From positions 1-64,000 of the forward strand of contig NZ_JAQEGR010000010.1 of NCBI RefSeq assembly GCF_027667425.1: a DNA stretch of 64,000 nucleotides, given 5' to 3'. The notes under the pieces were generated by a model. It was given only the letters and a program-made list of their open reading frames with translations, was not told where the DNA came from and searched no databases. Positions 43,163 through 52,109 of this stretch are shown here, piece after piece. Position 1 is the stretch's first letter. Each line of letters starts with the position of its first letter. Source of the stretch: Fusicatenibacter saccharivorans. GTDB taxonomy: Bacteria; Bacillota; Clostridia; Lachnospirales; Lachnospiraceae. A program made the position numbers and the translations under genes.

Positions 43163-43505
43163 ATCGCTGCACCACCATAACTCCCACCAGCACAATCAGA
43201 AGGCCGATGATATTTTTTACCGTCAGATTTTCATGAAAAATGAGCACGGCCCAGATCTGGGACCAGATCAGATAGACGCTGCGGTTTGCATATGCGGTTG
43301 ACAAAGAGAATTTTTTGATTACCTTCTGCCATGCAATAGCGTAAATGCCACAGTTTGCAACCATCAGAAATAAAAATACATATAATAGAGGATTTTTGAT
43401 TCCTCCCCGGTTCAGCTGAACCGATGCTGCTTTCGAGAACACACTCGTCAGAGAAAACAGCAGGATATTCAGGTGCAGCTGAATATAATTTTTTGCCTTA
43501 TTCAA
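43155..43505 (-). CDS. Small four-helix DMT-type membrane protein, flippase-like subunit A
   Basis: This 116-residue, four-helix protein is the partner of the one at 42824-43162. It has an AWQKVIKKFSLSTAYANRSVYLIWSQIWA segment and the family ending NIIGLLIVLVGVMVV. The start is probably TTG at 43503-43505, which has AGGAGG eight bases upstream; another TTG two codons earlier is too close to that site. Two separate four-helix halves instead of one ten-helix EamA protein suggest an antiparallel heterodimer. Function by analogy with ArnEF is an inference. Confidence 0.72.
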   Translation of the reverse strand: MNKAKNYIQLHLNILLFSLTSVFSKAASVQLNRGGIKNPLLYVFLFLMVANCGIYAIAWQKVIKKFSLSTAYANRSVYLIWSQIWAVLIFHENLTVKNIIGLLIVLVGVMVVQRYE

Positions 43506-43521
43506 AAACAAGTCCTCCTTC

Positions 43522-44358
43522 TTACTTTTCTTCCACGCGGAAAATGATATGCCCTTCTACTTCTCTTACCGGGATGCACCCCGCTGTTTCCACATAGGAT
43601 ACTGCCGCTGAACTGCTCGAAAGTACAATATACTCTGCATTCATTTCCCTAAGACTTCTGTAAAATTCTTTCTGATCCAGCGACAGATCCATCTGTGTGA
43701 TAATCTGAAGGATCTTTGTTTCGTCTTCAATTTCCTGCTCGGTCAGTGCATCGGTTGATACCGTATTGGAGCCCTGATAGGTCAGAACCATATCGCGGTC
43801 CAGAACCAGTTCAAACGAAGCATCATACTGCCGCACGATCAGGTTGAAATCCGGTTCAAAGACAACTCTTACGGTTCCCTCTCCCGCTTCTTCGTGCAGC
43901 ACCGTACAGACGGCCAGAAGATCATCTGGCATCTTGTACTGGTTATCCGGCAGCTTCGGCAGTCCGCCAGCCAGTACGGAATTTCCGCCAAAACAGATGA
44001 CCGCTGCCAGCGCAGCCGCGGTCAGATACCGTCTCCAGCCTTTTTTCTGCCCGCCCACAACTTTCGTGCAGGCATATCCGATGGTCAGTACCATCGGCAG
44101 AATCCAGAAAAACCGGTAATAGACATTGACCATTCCAAGTTTTCCCAGGATATATTTCACCGCAAATGGATTGTATACCGTAAAGGCCAGAAAAACAGCG
44201 GTTGTTACGAACACATACCGCTCTTCCTTTTTTCCTTTTAAAGCGAGATACAGCACCGACAGCAGAAACAGCGTCAGTACGGTTGTGTTTCCTCCAAACG
44301 TCACAAAGACCTGTCTCACAAAATCGAGGCCGCTCTCATTCAGATTTATTCCGCCCAC
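43522..44358 (-). CDS. C-terminal part of a DUF6077-like membrane protein
   Basis: The 278-residue product begins at GTG (44356-44358) with AAGGAG five bases upstream. It has three or four membrane segments, then a soluble extracellular end of about 140 residues (LPDNQYKMPDDLLAVC onward). It is in the same reading frame as the gene upstream, separated only by an amber TAG and four codons. In related Clostridia both parts appear to be one polypeptide of about 650 residues, so this is either a recent nonsense split or a re-initiated second subunit. Function unknown; the GT-C-like context suggests glycan assembly. Confidence 0.65.
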   Translation of the reverse strand: MGGINLNESGLDFVRQVFVTFGGNTTVLTLFLLSVLYLALKGKKEERYVFVTTAVFLAFTVYNPFAVKYILGKLGMVNVYYRFFWILPMVLTIGYACTKVVGGQKKGWRRYLTAAALAAVICFGGNSVLAGGLPKLPDNQYKMPDDLLAVCTVLHEEAGEGTVRVVFEPDFNLIVRQYDASFELVLDRDMVLTYQGSNTVSTDALTEQEIEDETKILQIITQMDLSLDQKEFYRSLREMNAEYIVLSSSSAAVSYVETAGCIPVREVEGHIIFRVEEK

Positions 44359-44370
44359 ATTTTCTCCTTT

Positions 44371-45438
44371 CTACCGCACAACCGGAATCTGCAGGATACC
44401 GCGCACACCAAGGAGATAGACCCCAAGCACCAGCACACACGGCAGCACAGCAAGCAGATAGAGCCCGCTCTGTCCCCAGCGTTTTTTCCGCACAAGATTC
44501 GGCAGAATCACAGCACTCATGGCCACCGGTACGGTCATCATGGATGACATCGTAAGATCAATCGCAGCGACGCCTGTCATGAAAAACAGCAGCCAGACTC
44601 TCTTTCCGTTTTTCTCCTGATACATGCGCAGGCCAAGATAAAACAGAAACGGGAGGATGATATTGCACAATACGGCCTTTCCCTCGTATCCCCTCGTCAG
44701 CAGGAACGACGCATTCGAAAAGATCGTATGAAAATTCAGATTCACAACACTAATAAAGCACAGGAGCACCCATACCATCTGTTTTTCTTTTAACAGCGCC
44801 TTTCCGATCTGTGCATAGACGAGATAACTTAAAACTACCGTCATCATACAGAGAATCACCTTCGTCACTACGAGCGGATGAAGGCCCGTTAAACGGCACA
44901 GTACTGCATTTGCTGCCGGATACATGCTGAACACATAACGGATGTTAAAAAAATCCAGTGCTTTTCCTGTATATGGGTCAAAGCTGCTGATGGAATCTGT
45001 CGCAAGGTTCGTTGTCACACTTCCCACATAATACGCTGCATCCGCACTGCCGTTTTCCTGCAGTGCAGCAACAAAATACAGCTGGATTCCAATCAGCACC
45101 AGCATCATATAAAAAGCCGCCGTCTTTCCTCTCCAGAAACCGCCGCTTCTTTTTCCCCACTCTCTCCACATTCCCAGATGAAGACAGATGGAAGCAATTA
45201 CAAGGACAGCCACAACAGCAGCCCATACCCATGCGAGCAGATGCAGCTTTGCACCGAGCACCATCATCGGCACAGAAATCAGTTCAAATAAGAAGTAATA
45301 TGCAATAAAGCCAAACAGCACAGTTTCACCCAGATGTCCGCTCTCATACCTGTTTTCTCTGATAAAAAAAGAACCCAGGCAGCAGAACACTGCGAGCATT
45401 CCCAGAAACAGTGCCGGCATTTTTAATAAGGTAATCAT
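44371..45438 (-). CDS. N-terminal part of a DUF6077-like membrane protein
   Basis: The 355-residue product has about nine membrane segments. Recognisable stretches are ENGSADAAYYVGSVTTNLAT and FLLTRGYEGKAVLCNIILPF, the latter a pattern I associate with DUF6077. The external acidic loop (SADAAYY, SSFDPYTGK) is at the place where GT-C enzymes carry catalytic acids, so a glycosyltransferase role is possible. It ends at TAG (44371-44373), and the downstream gene continues in the same frame. The ATG at 45436-45438 follows AAGGAA; the longer frame would begin at the promoter. Confidence 0.65.
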   Translation of the reverse strand: MITLLKMPALFLGMLAVFCCLGSFFIRENRYESGHLGETVLFGFIAYYFLFELISVPMMVLGAKLHLLAWVWAAVVAVLVIASICLHLGMWREWGKRSGGFWRGKTAAFYMMLVLIGIQLYFVAALQENGSADAAYYVGSVTTNLATDSISSFDPYTGKALDFFNIRYVFSMYPAANAVLCRLTGLHPLVVTKVILCMMTVVLSYLVYAQIGKALLKEKQMVWVLLCFISVVNLNFHTIFSNASFLLTRGYEGKAVLCNIILPFLFYLGLRMYQEKNGKRVWLLFFMTGVAAIDLTMSSMMTVPVAMSAVILPNLVRKKRWGQSGLYLLAVLPCVLVLGVYLLGVRGILQIPVVR

Positions 45439-45478
45439 GTTTGGTTCCTTTCTTTTCCTTACATTCCCAATCCCACTC

Positions 45479-45507
45479 ATTCTAACATGATGCCCTGTCT
45501 GCGTCAA
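45479..45507 (-). promoter_or_regulatory. Promoter of the DUF6077-flippase-acyltransferase operon
   Basis: On the minus strand TTGACG (45502-45507) and TAGAAT (45479-45484) are 17 bases apart. Confidence 0.6.
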
Positions 45508-45529
45508 GTAATCGAAATTCTAATAAACA

Positions 45530-45557
45530 TTGACTTTTCCCTGAAATTTTGTATAAT
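45530..45557 (+). promoter_or_regulatory. Promoter of the metallo-beta-lactamase/cell-wall-repeat gene
   Basis: TTGACT (45530-45535) and TATAAT (45552-45557) are 16 bases apart, about 80 bases before the ATG. It is divergent from the promoter at 45479-45507. Confidence 0.65.
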
Positions 45558-45637
45558 TGTGATGTTGAGCGCTTATTTTCCACCCGGCTGTTTTACTTTT
45601 TGTTTTAATGATATATGTTACGAAAGGAGCCATTGAT

Positions 45638-47884
45638 ATGCCTTTTTCCCGGCATACCCGCAGATCCGTGTTTTCCATCGGCGCTGCATCCCTTGCCGCT
45701 GCTTTTCTTTTTCTCACCCCGGAAAACACACATGCGGCTGATACTACAGCAAAAATTCACATTCTGACACTCGGCAGCGGCTCCAATGCCATCGTTCTGG
45801 AAAGTGTAGACGATAATGGCCAGAAAATTTTCGGCATGGTAGACTCCGGCGAGGACTGGGATTACCCTGACGGATCTGATCCGCGTTATCCGCTGCGCAG
45901 CGGCATCACAACGTCGACCGGCTACGACGATGAGGTACTCTCCTACCTGGACTCCCTCGGTGTCACCTCCGATAATCTGCAGTTTTATGTTGCAACACAT
46001 CCGCACAGCGACCATATTGGAACCGGCGATACCATCGTGCGGCTGTATTCCCCCGACCGGGTTTATCTGCTCCCGTATGATGACAGTTATATCTATAATA
46101 CTGCGCGTCTCTGGGACAATCTTTATGTCTACGACCAGCTTCTTACTGCTGCAGAAGAGACTGAAGGCGTGACCCTGATCCAGCATCTGAATCCCGGTGC
46201 CGCCTCCGCAGAAGAAGGATCTCCTGATTTTGCTTTTGGAAATTTCCAGATCCAGATTGTCAACTACGAGGAAGATTATCTCACAAGTCCAAAAGAGGAC
46301 GCCAACCAGTTCTGTCTTGGTGTAATTGCCTCCGCAAACGACCACCGCGCTTTTCTGACGAGCGATATCGACGACGTCGAGGGCGATGCCAGCCGGATTG
46401 TTTCGAACTACGGGCTGTACAGCATTGATCTGATGACTTCCAATCATCACGGATATCCGAATGCTGTCGATGCAGACTATCTTGCTGCCGTCAACCCGGA
46501 ATATTTTATCCAGACCGGTGACTTCCGTATTATGGATAACGATACCGTCGAGACCCTGACCTCTCTGGGGCTGCGCGTATTTTCCACGACAGAATATTCC
46601 GGCGATCTTCCGGCAGTCATTGCTGACTTTTCCGGTTCCGCGGTCACTTCCAACGTGGATGATACCTATGAAATTTACCGCGGCCGTTCTTCCAAGCTCG
46701 TTGCTTATCATGACGGCATCCCGTACAGCGGATTTTTCACCCGCGGCGGACAGAAATATTATGCAGACAGCAGCCATCTTCTCGTATGCTCCACTTCCTG
46801 GCGCGACACAGAAACGGGCATCGAATATACCTCCGATGAAAACGGCGTGATCACAAACGAACGCCACGTCATCGGCTGGGTAAAACGGGATGGAAAATGG
46901 TATTACTACAACGATGATGAAACACCGTATACCGGCTGGCTCACCCTCGACCACAAAACGTATTACCTCGGCGCGGACGGCGTTATGGCAACAGGCTGGC
47001 TTCTGCTTGATGGAGATTACTATTATTTTTCCGGCAGCGGTGAGATGCAGACCGGATGGCAGTTTATCAGCAACAACTGGTACTATCTCGCCAAGGATAC
47101 CGGTATTATGTATTCGTCCGGATGGCACGCTGATCCGGAGACCAAAACGATGTACTATTTTTACACATGGGGAGGTGCCGCACGCAATACGACACTTACC
47201 TTAAACGGTTACCGCGTCAAATTTCTTTCCTGGGGCGGTATTTCCGGCAGCACCTGGCTGTACCATGACGGTGCCTGGTATTATGTACAGAAATATTCCT
47301 GCGTAACCAATGGCTGGTATCAGATCGATGGCGCCTGGTATTTTATGAATGCGGACGGTTCCCTGAAGCAGAACGAAAGTTTCCTGTATGACAACAATCT
47401 CTACTTTGTAAATAAGAGCGGAAAAATGTATCAGAACCAGTGGCTGAAATGGGATGGAAACTATTATTATCTCAGAAGCTGGGGCGGTGCCGCACACGAA
47501 GGCTGGCTGCTGCTTCAGAATAAATACTATTATATTAATGAGGACTGTACACGGAAAACGGATGAAGCCTTTACGTATGATAACAATCTTTATTTTGTTG
47601 ATGAAAACGGCGTCATGCCGGCAAACCAATGGGTGATCCGGGACGGTGTCTGGTACTTTACCTACAGCTGGGGCGGTGCGAGAAAATCGCAGTGGTTCTA
47701 TTATAAAAACAACTGGTATTACTTCAACGATGATGCTTCCATGCAGACCGGCTGGGCAGAAATTGATGGAAAAACATATTATTTCCAGAGCTGGGGCGGA
47801 TGCGTCACCGGGACGAAAAAAATTGACGGAACAACGTATGTGTTTGATAAAAACGGTGTTCTGCTTTCCGAAAAAGAAAGCTAG
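45638..47884 (+). CDS. Secreted metallo-beta-lactamase-fold protein with choline-binding-type repeats
   Basis: The 748-residue protein has a signal peptide (cleavage after THAA, near residue 34). The metallo-hydrolase domain (about 38-330) carries THPHSDH at 120-126, the H-x-H-x-D-H zinc motif, plus FLTSDIDDVEGD and SNHHGYP. The layout resembles the ComEC C-terminal/competence-type hydrolases. From about residue 360 to the end run many aromatic repeats of about 20 residues (GWVKRDGKWYYYN, GWLTLDHKTYYLG, TGWAEIDGKTYYF), interrupted by a TWGGA/SWGGA variant. Such repeats bind choline or other wall decorations. AAAGGAG is eight bases before the ATG. Substrate unknown; a phosphodiesterase acting on teichoic-acid-like polymers is one guess. 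Confidence 0.85.
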   Translation: MPFSRHTRRSVFSIGAASLAAAFLFLTPENTHAADTTAKIHILTLGSGSNAIVLESVDDNGQKIFGMVDSGEDWDYPDGSDPRYPLRSGITTSTGYDDEVLSYLDSLGVTSDNLQFYVATHPHSDHIGTGDTIVRLYSPDRVYLLPYDDSYIYNTARLWDNLYVYDQLLTAAEETEGVTLIQHLNPGAASAEEGSPDFAFGNFQIQIVNYEEDYLTSPKEDANQFCLGVIASANDHRAFLTSDIDDVEGDASRIVSNYGLYSIDLMTSNHHGYPNAVDADYLAAVNPEYFIQTGDFRIMDNDTVETLTSLGLRVFSTTEYSGDLPAVIADFSGSAVTSNVDDTYEIYRGRSSKLVAYHDGIPYSGFFTRGGQKYYADSSHLLVCSTSWRDTETGIEYTSDENGVITNERHVIGWVKRDGKWYYYNDDETPYTGWLTLDHKTYYLGADGVMATGWLLLDGDYYYFSGSGEMQTGWQFISNNWYYLAKDTGIMYSSGWHADPETKTMYYFYTWGGAARNTTLTLNGYRVKFLSWGGISGSTWLYHDGAWYYVQKYSCVTNGWYQIDGAWYFMNADGSLKQNESFLYDNNLYFVNKSGKMYQNQWLKWDGNYYYLRSWGGAAHEGWLLLQNKYYYINEDCTRKTDEAFTYDNNLYFVDENGVMPANQWVIRDGVWYFTYSWGGARKSQWFYYKNNWYYFNDDASMQTGWAEIDGKTYYFQSWGGCVTGTKKIDGTTYVFDKNGVLLSEKES

Positions 47885-47896
47885 AAAAATCCATAT

Positions 47897-47946
47897 AAAA
47901 ATGCGGCAGAAACGAAAATCTCATTCGTTTCTGCCGCATTTTTTAT
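47897..47946. terminator. Bidirectional terminator between convergent genes
   Basis: A perfect 16-bp stem (47901-47916 with 47924-47939) has A and T runs on either side. It ends the repeat-protein gene and the minus-strand glycosyltransferase gene. Confidence 0.88.
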
Positions 47947-48923
47947 AAATTTCTTTTCCTGAACAGTGCACGAACGCACTGCCGGTAAATTCCGGTTCCC
48001 AGAAACAGGGTCAGATAGGCGATTTTCCGCCCATTCGTGAAGTGATCGCCTTCCAGTACCAGAAGCGGATGCTTTTTAAGCTCTTTTGCCAGCCTCTTCG
48101 CAAGCGCCTTTTTCTCCGCGTCCATGGTTTCCAACAGCATCAGCTTGTCCAGCACGAAAAACCGCGCCCAGCAGCAGCGCACACCTGCTTCTTTTTTCAG
48201 CGCCGGGTGGCGTTCTTCCACGACATTCTGATTATGATCCCATACTTCCACCGAACCCAGATCTGACCAGCGAAAACCGCTTGTCGTGAGGCTTTCGCGC
48301 CGGTGCACATAATAGTATTTCTGTGCTGTGGAAAAGGCCACCTTCCGGCAGTGCTCCATTAACGGAACGATGACGTATGCATCCTCGGCGATTGTTTTCT
48401 CCGGATAGACAACGCCCTCGAAAATCTCTCTCCGATACAGCTTGCCCCACGGCATCACGCCGAACACGCGCGCCTTCATCACCTGGCGCAGTCCCTCCTC
48501 GCTGTCGGTCACAGATTCGATTCCCTCCTGTTTCAGATCCGGCACCGGCCTTCCTTCATAGAGATCGTATCCGCGGCAGATACTCATTTCGGCATCATAT
48601 TTTTCCGCCAGACGATACAGTGTTTCCAGAAGATCCTCCGCTGCGAAATCGTCGCTGTCCACAAACGTGATATAACGCCCCTCTGCAAGCGCAACGCCCG
48701 CATTCCGCGCCGAACTGACGCCGCCGTTCTCTTTTTGGTGATAACGGATCCGCGCATCCTGTTCTGCGTATGTCCGGCAGATTTCACTGCTCTTGTCGGT
48801 GCTTCCATCATCTACAAGAAGCAGCTCCCAGTCCGTAAAAGACTGGGAGAGAATGGAATCCACACATTTTTTTAAAAATTTTTCTGCCTGATACACCGGG
48901 GTAATGATTGAAATTTCCGGCAT
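47943..48923 (-). CDS. Family 2 glycosyltransferase
   Basis: The 326-residue protein has a GT-A fold: ISIITPVYQAEKFLKKCVDS, LVDDGSTDKSSEI, TFVDSDDFAAEDLLETLY (metal-binding DSDD) and IAEDAYVIVPLMEHC. These features match the large SpsA/WcaA-like group that adds glucose, galactose or GlcNAc. The C-terminal half is helical and basic. It is the last gene of the minus-strand run that begins at the promoter at 52.0 kb. Donor and acceptor cannot be told. Confidence 0.87.
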   Translation of the reverse strand: MPEISIITPVYQAEKFLKKCVDSILSQSFTDWELLLVDDGSTDKSSEICRTYAEQDARIRYHQKENGGVSSARNAGVALAEGRYITFVDSDDFAAEDLLETLYRLAEKYDAEMSICRGYDLYEGRPVPDLKQEGIESVTDSEEGLRQVMKARVFGVMPWGKLYRREIFEGVVYPEKTIAEDAYVIVPLMEHCRKVAFSTAQKYYYVHRRESLTTSGFRWSDLGSVEVWDHNQNVVEERHPALKKEAGVRCCWARFFVLDKLMLLETMDAEKKALAKRLAKELKKHPLLVLEGDHFTNGRKIAYLTLFLGTGIYRQCVRALFRKRNL

Positions 48924-48940
48924 TGTTTTATCCTCTTTCT

Positions 48941-49816
48941 TTATTTCTTACAGCAGTAGTGTATCCCCTTATACTGCTCATACGGATGATCGAGATCCAG
49001 AAACGCCGCATCGTGGTGCCCTTTCTGCTGTTCTTTCGGCGGCAGTTTCATATAATTGCCGAACGCCATGCGCAGATATGTGTCATATCCGACCGGAATC
49101 GGCAGGCACTCATTCTCGAACGGAACCTCAATCGCCGATGCAAAAATCTTTTTCGGATATTTCCGGAGAATCGCCTGCGGTGCGCACATCTCGGTGATGC
49201 CGTCCACCCGTGGGCTGTCGATATCAAATTTTGTAATATAGTTCTCTGCCTGCTTCCAGATCCGGTACCGCATCTTCTGCGTCGGAGCCAGCGCCAGCAG
49301 AATCGTTCCCAGGTAATGCATAAACGCGCCGTGGCGTTCTTTGGTCGGAATAACCTGCGTGCAGAAGAGCTGGAAAATCTTTCCCTCGATCACCTGCCAT
49401 TTCCGCGCAAGGTTTCCCGGTGCATAGCCCTCGATCGGGAGAATATCAAGCGCAACGCCGTGGCAGAGATCCATATCGACCTGCTCCTTTTTCACCTGCG
49501 TGGTGCGGCTGTCGCGGATGTTCGCAAACGTGTGCGCATTGCAGAAGCCCTCTTTCGGGTACTCGAGCTTGTAGATTTTACTCTCCTCCTGCGTATCCCA
49601 GATTTTCAGGAACTTCTCGTAATCTTTCCGCGGCATGAAAAAGTCGAGATCATCGTCCCACGGAATAAAGCCGCCGTGGCGGATTGCACCGATACAGCCG
49701 CCGCCGCAGAGATAACAGGTCAGATGATTTCTCTGGCACCAGTGGTAAAACATAACGGCCATTTCCAGATTTTTTTCCTGCAGCCGGCGCAGAATTTCGT
49801 CCTCGGTATTAAACAT
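48941..49816 (-). CDS. LicD-family phosphotransferase
   Basis: The 291-residue protein has the LicD nucleotidyltransferase-fold core: CYLCGGGCIGAIRHGGFIPWDDDLDFFMPRKDYEKF, where the Gly-Gly-Gly and the DDDLD acids form the active site. LicD proteins move phosphocholine from CDP-choline onto teichoic acids; the related eukaryotic FKTN/FKRP move ribitol phosphate from CDP-ribitol. In this cluster a CDP-polyol pathway is encoded at 52.7-55.1 kb, which favours polyol phosphate, while the choline-binding-type repeats in two nearby proteins favour choline. Its start overlaps the end of the priming-transferase gene by eight bases. Confidence 0.88.
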   Translation of the reverse strand: MFNTEDEILRRLQEKNLEMAVMFYHWCQRNHLTCYLCGGGCIGAIRHGGFIPWDDDLDFFMPRKDYEKFLKIWDTQEESKIYKLEYPKEGFCNAHTFANIRDSRTTQVKKEQVDMDLCHGVALDILPIEGYAPGNLARKWQVIEGKIFQLFCTQVIPTKERHGAFMHYLGTILLALAPTQKMRYRIWKQAENYITKFDIDSPRVDGITEMCAPQAILRKYPKKIFASAIEVPFENECLPIPVGYDTYLRMAFGNYMKLPPKEQQKGHHDAAFLDLDHPYEQYKGIHYCCKK

Positions 49817-51209
49817 CTTTTTTCTCCTCTTCCTTCGCGTTCAGGCTGATCGTCTGTCCTTCCTCGAGCCCTTCTGTGCTCTCCTTTGTGAAGACAATCT
49901 TAAAGGTTGCAAGAATCAGCTTCAGATCCTCTAAAATCGAATAGCTCTCTATGTACATCAGATCCAGCTTCAACTTGTCGTATGCGGTCGTGTTGTACTT
50001 TCCGTAAATCTGGGCGTAGCCGGTAAGGCCTGCCTTTACTTTCAGACGGTAAGCAAACTCCGGAATCGATTCCTCATATTCCTTTGCAATCTCCGGCCGC
50101 TCCGGGCGCGGTCCGACGACGCTCATATCGCCCTTGAAAATGTTCAGAAGCTGCGGCAGCTCATCAATTCTCGTCGCGCGGATCACCTTTCCGACCGGCG
50201 TAATGCGGCTGTCGTTCTTCGTTGCCAGACGGGCTACGCCGTCTTTTTCGGCATCCACGATCATGCTTCGGAATTTGTAGACATAGAATTTTTTTCCGCC
50301 GATCGTGAGACGTTTCTGTTTAAAGAACACTGGGCCATGGTCATACAGCTTGATGCAGAGCGCTGCGATCAGCATAATCGGCGACGTGATCACAAGAAGA
50401 ATCGTCGATACGAGCAGATCCAGCAGGCGCTTGCAGAATCTCTGATCAAACGAAAGACCACTGTTTCGCGCGAGCAGAAGCGGTGTATCGAAAATATGGA
50501 GCGCTTCCGCTTTCCGTACCATAATATCCGACAGCTTCGGCGTCAGATAGACACGGATTTCTTTCGCATAGCAATATTTCAGCAGACGGTTGCGCAGCTC
50601 CGAATGAAGATCGCCCAGGATCACGCCCTCCTGACCGTATGCGTCAATCTGGCGGCAGAGCTCTTTCTCTCCCACTTCCACGCTCACCTTATGTGCTACA
50701 ATATACTTGTCCGGCCGCTGGTTCATCTTCAGCTCCAGGCTTTCCATCGGGTATTCACCGTAAATCAGAAGCACCTCTCTTGGCGGAAAGAGACGCGCAA
50801 ACGTCTTCTCAAAAAGCCAGGATACAATGCCTGCCAGCGCAAAGTCCACGAGTGTCATGCCGACCATCGGCAGAATGTACGGCAGGTGGCGCCACAGCAG
50901 GATAATCTGCAGATACATCAGCGCATTGGCACAGAATGCCGTCATCATCTGGGAATAGATGATGCTGCTTCCCTTCATGTAGCCGATCTTCATGCCGCCG
51001 TAAATGTACATGAAAACCAGAAGAAAAATGCCGTAGATCACGACGATAATCTGATTTCCCTTATCCCAGAACGGCTCCAGCCACAGGTGGCTCGCATAGT
51101 ATCTGTCCCAGAACACAGAAAAAACAGCGCATTCCAGAAGCACAATCGCCGCGACCGCCAGGACACGCATCAGATGTTTGTACTGTTCCCTGTTTTTATA
51201 GTTCATCAA
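49809..51209 (-). CDS. Polyprenyl glycosylphosphotransferase (priming enzyme), copy B
   Basis: The 466-residue protein has the same architecture as the enzyme at 22180: five N-terminal membrane segments, a middle domain (EVLLIYGEYPMESLELKM), then a sugar-transferase domain with HGPVFFKQKRLTIGG, YKFRSMIVDAEKDGVARLA, VGPRPERPEIA and KAGLTGYAQIYGKY. It would place the first sugar-phosphate on undecaprenyl phosphate. The KFRSMIVDAE and AQIYGKY versions differ from copy A, so the sugar may differ too. It overlaps both neighbours by a few bases, in a tight operon with LicD and two glycosyltransferases. Confidence 0.92.
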   Translation of the reverse strand: MMNYKNREQYKHLMRVLAVAAIVLLECAVFSVFWDRYYASHLWLEPFWDKGNQIIVVIYGIFLLVFMYIYGGMKIGYMKGSSIIYSQMMTAFCANALMYLQIILLWRHLPYILPMVGMTLVDFALAGIVSWLFEKTFARLFPPREVLLIYGEYPMESLELKMNQRPDKYIVAHKVSVEVGEKELCRQIDAYGQEGVILGDLHSELRNRLLKYCYAKEIRVYLTPKLSDIMVRKAEALHIFDTPLLLARNSGLSFDQRFCKRLLDLLVSTILLVITSPIMLIAALCIKLYDHGPVFFKQKRLTIGGKKFYVYKFRSMIVDAEKDGVARLATKNDSRITPVGKVIRATRIDELPQLLNIFKGDMSVVGPRPERPEIAKEYEESIPEFAYRLKVKAGLTGYAQIYGKYNTTAYDKLKLDLMYIESYSILEDLKLILATFKIVFTKESTEGLEEGQTISLNAKEEEKKDV

Positions 51210-51970
51210 TCTCTTCCTCTCTTTTTGCCCTTACCGTAATACTTCCGCACACCGTTTACGGCATAGCACGCAAAACAGTACAGGGAGCGGAACGTTCCCA
51301 TTCCCAGCTCGCGGTAAACACGGTAAGTCATTCCTGCAGAATGCAGTTTATTCCCCGATTTTCCTGTGCTGGACAGCCGGTATTTCAGCAAAGGCTCATC
51401 CACACCGCAGGCTGTCCCGTATTTTTTCAGGATCCGCAGCCAGTCCAGATAATCCTCGTGGCACTCGTCCTTTTCCATCGGGAATTCCAGCAGAACGCTT
51501 CTTTTGGCCAGTACCGACGAGCAGCCGATCACGTTGCCGCGCAGTAGCATTTTGTAGGTGATCCGCTCCGGGACAGAAAAAATCTTCTGCTTTTCCGGTT
51601 CCTGATCGTAAATCAGCTCCCGACCCGTACAGCAGAGCACATCACCGGTCTTTGCAAGGGCTTTTTCCTGCTTTTCCAGTTTTTCGGGATCCCAGTAATC
51701 ATCCGCGTCCAGAAAGGCAATGTAATCGCCCTTTGCGAGCTGTACACCGCGGTTTCTGGATGCGGATGCTCCTTTGTTTGTCTCATTCCGGATATACCGT
51801 ACCCGGTCATTTTCTCCGTAACGCCCCATCTTTTCCATCGTATCGTCCGTGGAATGGTCGTCGATCACCAGGATTTCCAGCGGGGTTTTTGTTGTCTGGC
51901 AAAGGACTGAGTCGATTGCCTGAAACAGTGTTTCTGCACCGTTGTACGAAGGGATTACTACTGAAATCAT
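51206..51970 (-). CDS. Family 2 glycosyltransferase
   Basis: The 254-residue protein has MISVVIPSYNGAETLFQAIDS at the N-terminus, VIDDHSTDDTMEKM, IAFLDADDYWDPEKL (metal-binding DADD) and KDECHEDYLDWLRIL (catalytic ED). This is a short, soluble GT-A transferase of family 2. The ATG at 51968-51970 is set by GAGAGGA upstream and by the domain start; the longer frame to 52066 overlaps the promoter. It is first in its operon and overlaps the next gene by four bases (ATGA). Confidence 0.87.
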   Translation of the reverse strand: MISVVIPSYNGAETLFQAIDSVLCQTTKTPLEILVIDDHSTDDTMEKMGRYGENDRVRYIRNETNKGASASRNRGVQLAKGDYIAFLDADDYWDPEKLEKQEKALAKTGDVLCCTGRELIYDQEPEKQKIFSVPERITYKMLLRGNVIGCSSVLAKRSVLLEFPMEKDECHEDYLDWLRILKKYGTACGVDEPLLKYRLSSTGKSGNKLHSAGMTYRVYRELGMGTFRSLYCFACYAVNGVRKYYGKGKKRGRD

Positions 51971-52037
51971 GTATTTTCCTCTCTTACTTTGTCTGCTGCA
52001 TCTGTTTTTTAAATTTTCCAGCAGCAAACCTCCTACT

Positions 52038-52066
52038 TTTATAGCATATCTGCACGGGCTTGTCAA
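52038..52066 (-). promoter_or_regulatory. Promoter of the 47.9-52.0 kb glycan operon
   Basis: On the minus strand a perfect TTGACA (52061-52066) and TATAAA (52038-52043) are 17 bases apart. Confidence 0.72.
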
Positions 52067-52109
52067 TTTTACGCCGGGATCTGCTGGTTTTTCTTTCTTA
52101 CATGTAATT

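Noticed and set aside
45605..47128. Minus-strand open frame of about 507 codons antisense to the metallo-beta-lactamase-fold gene
   Set aside because: It lacks a ribosome site, its translation is rich in Ile and Val with no domain, and the plus-strand gene has strong domain evidence.
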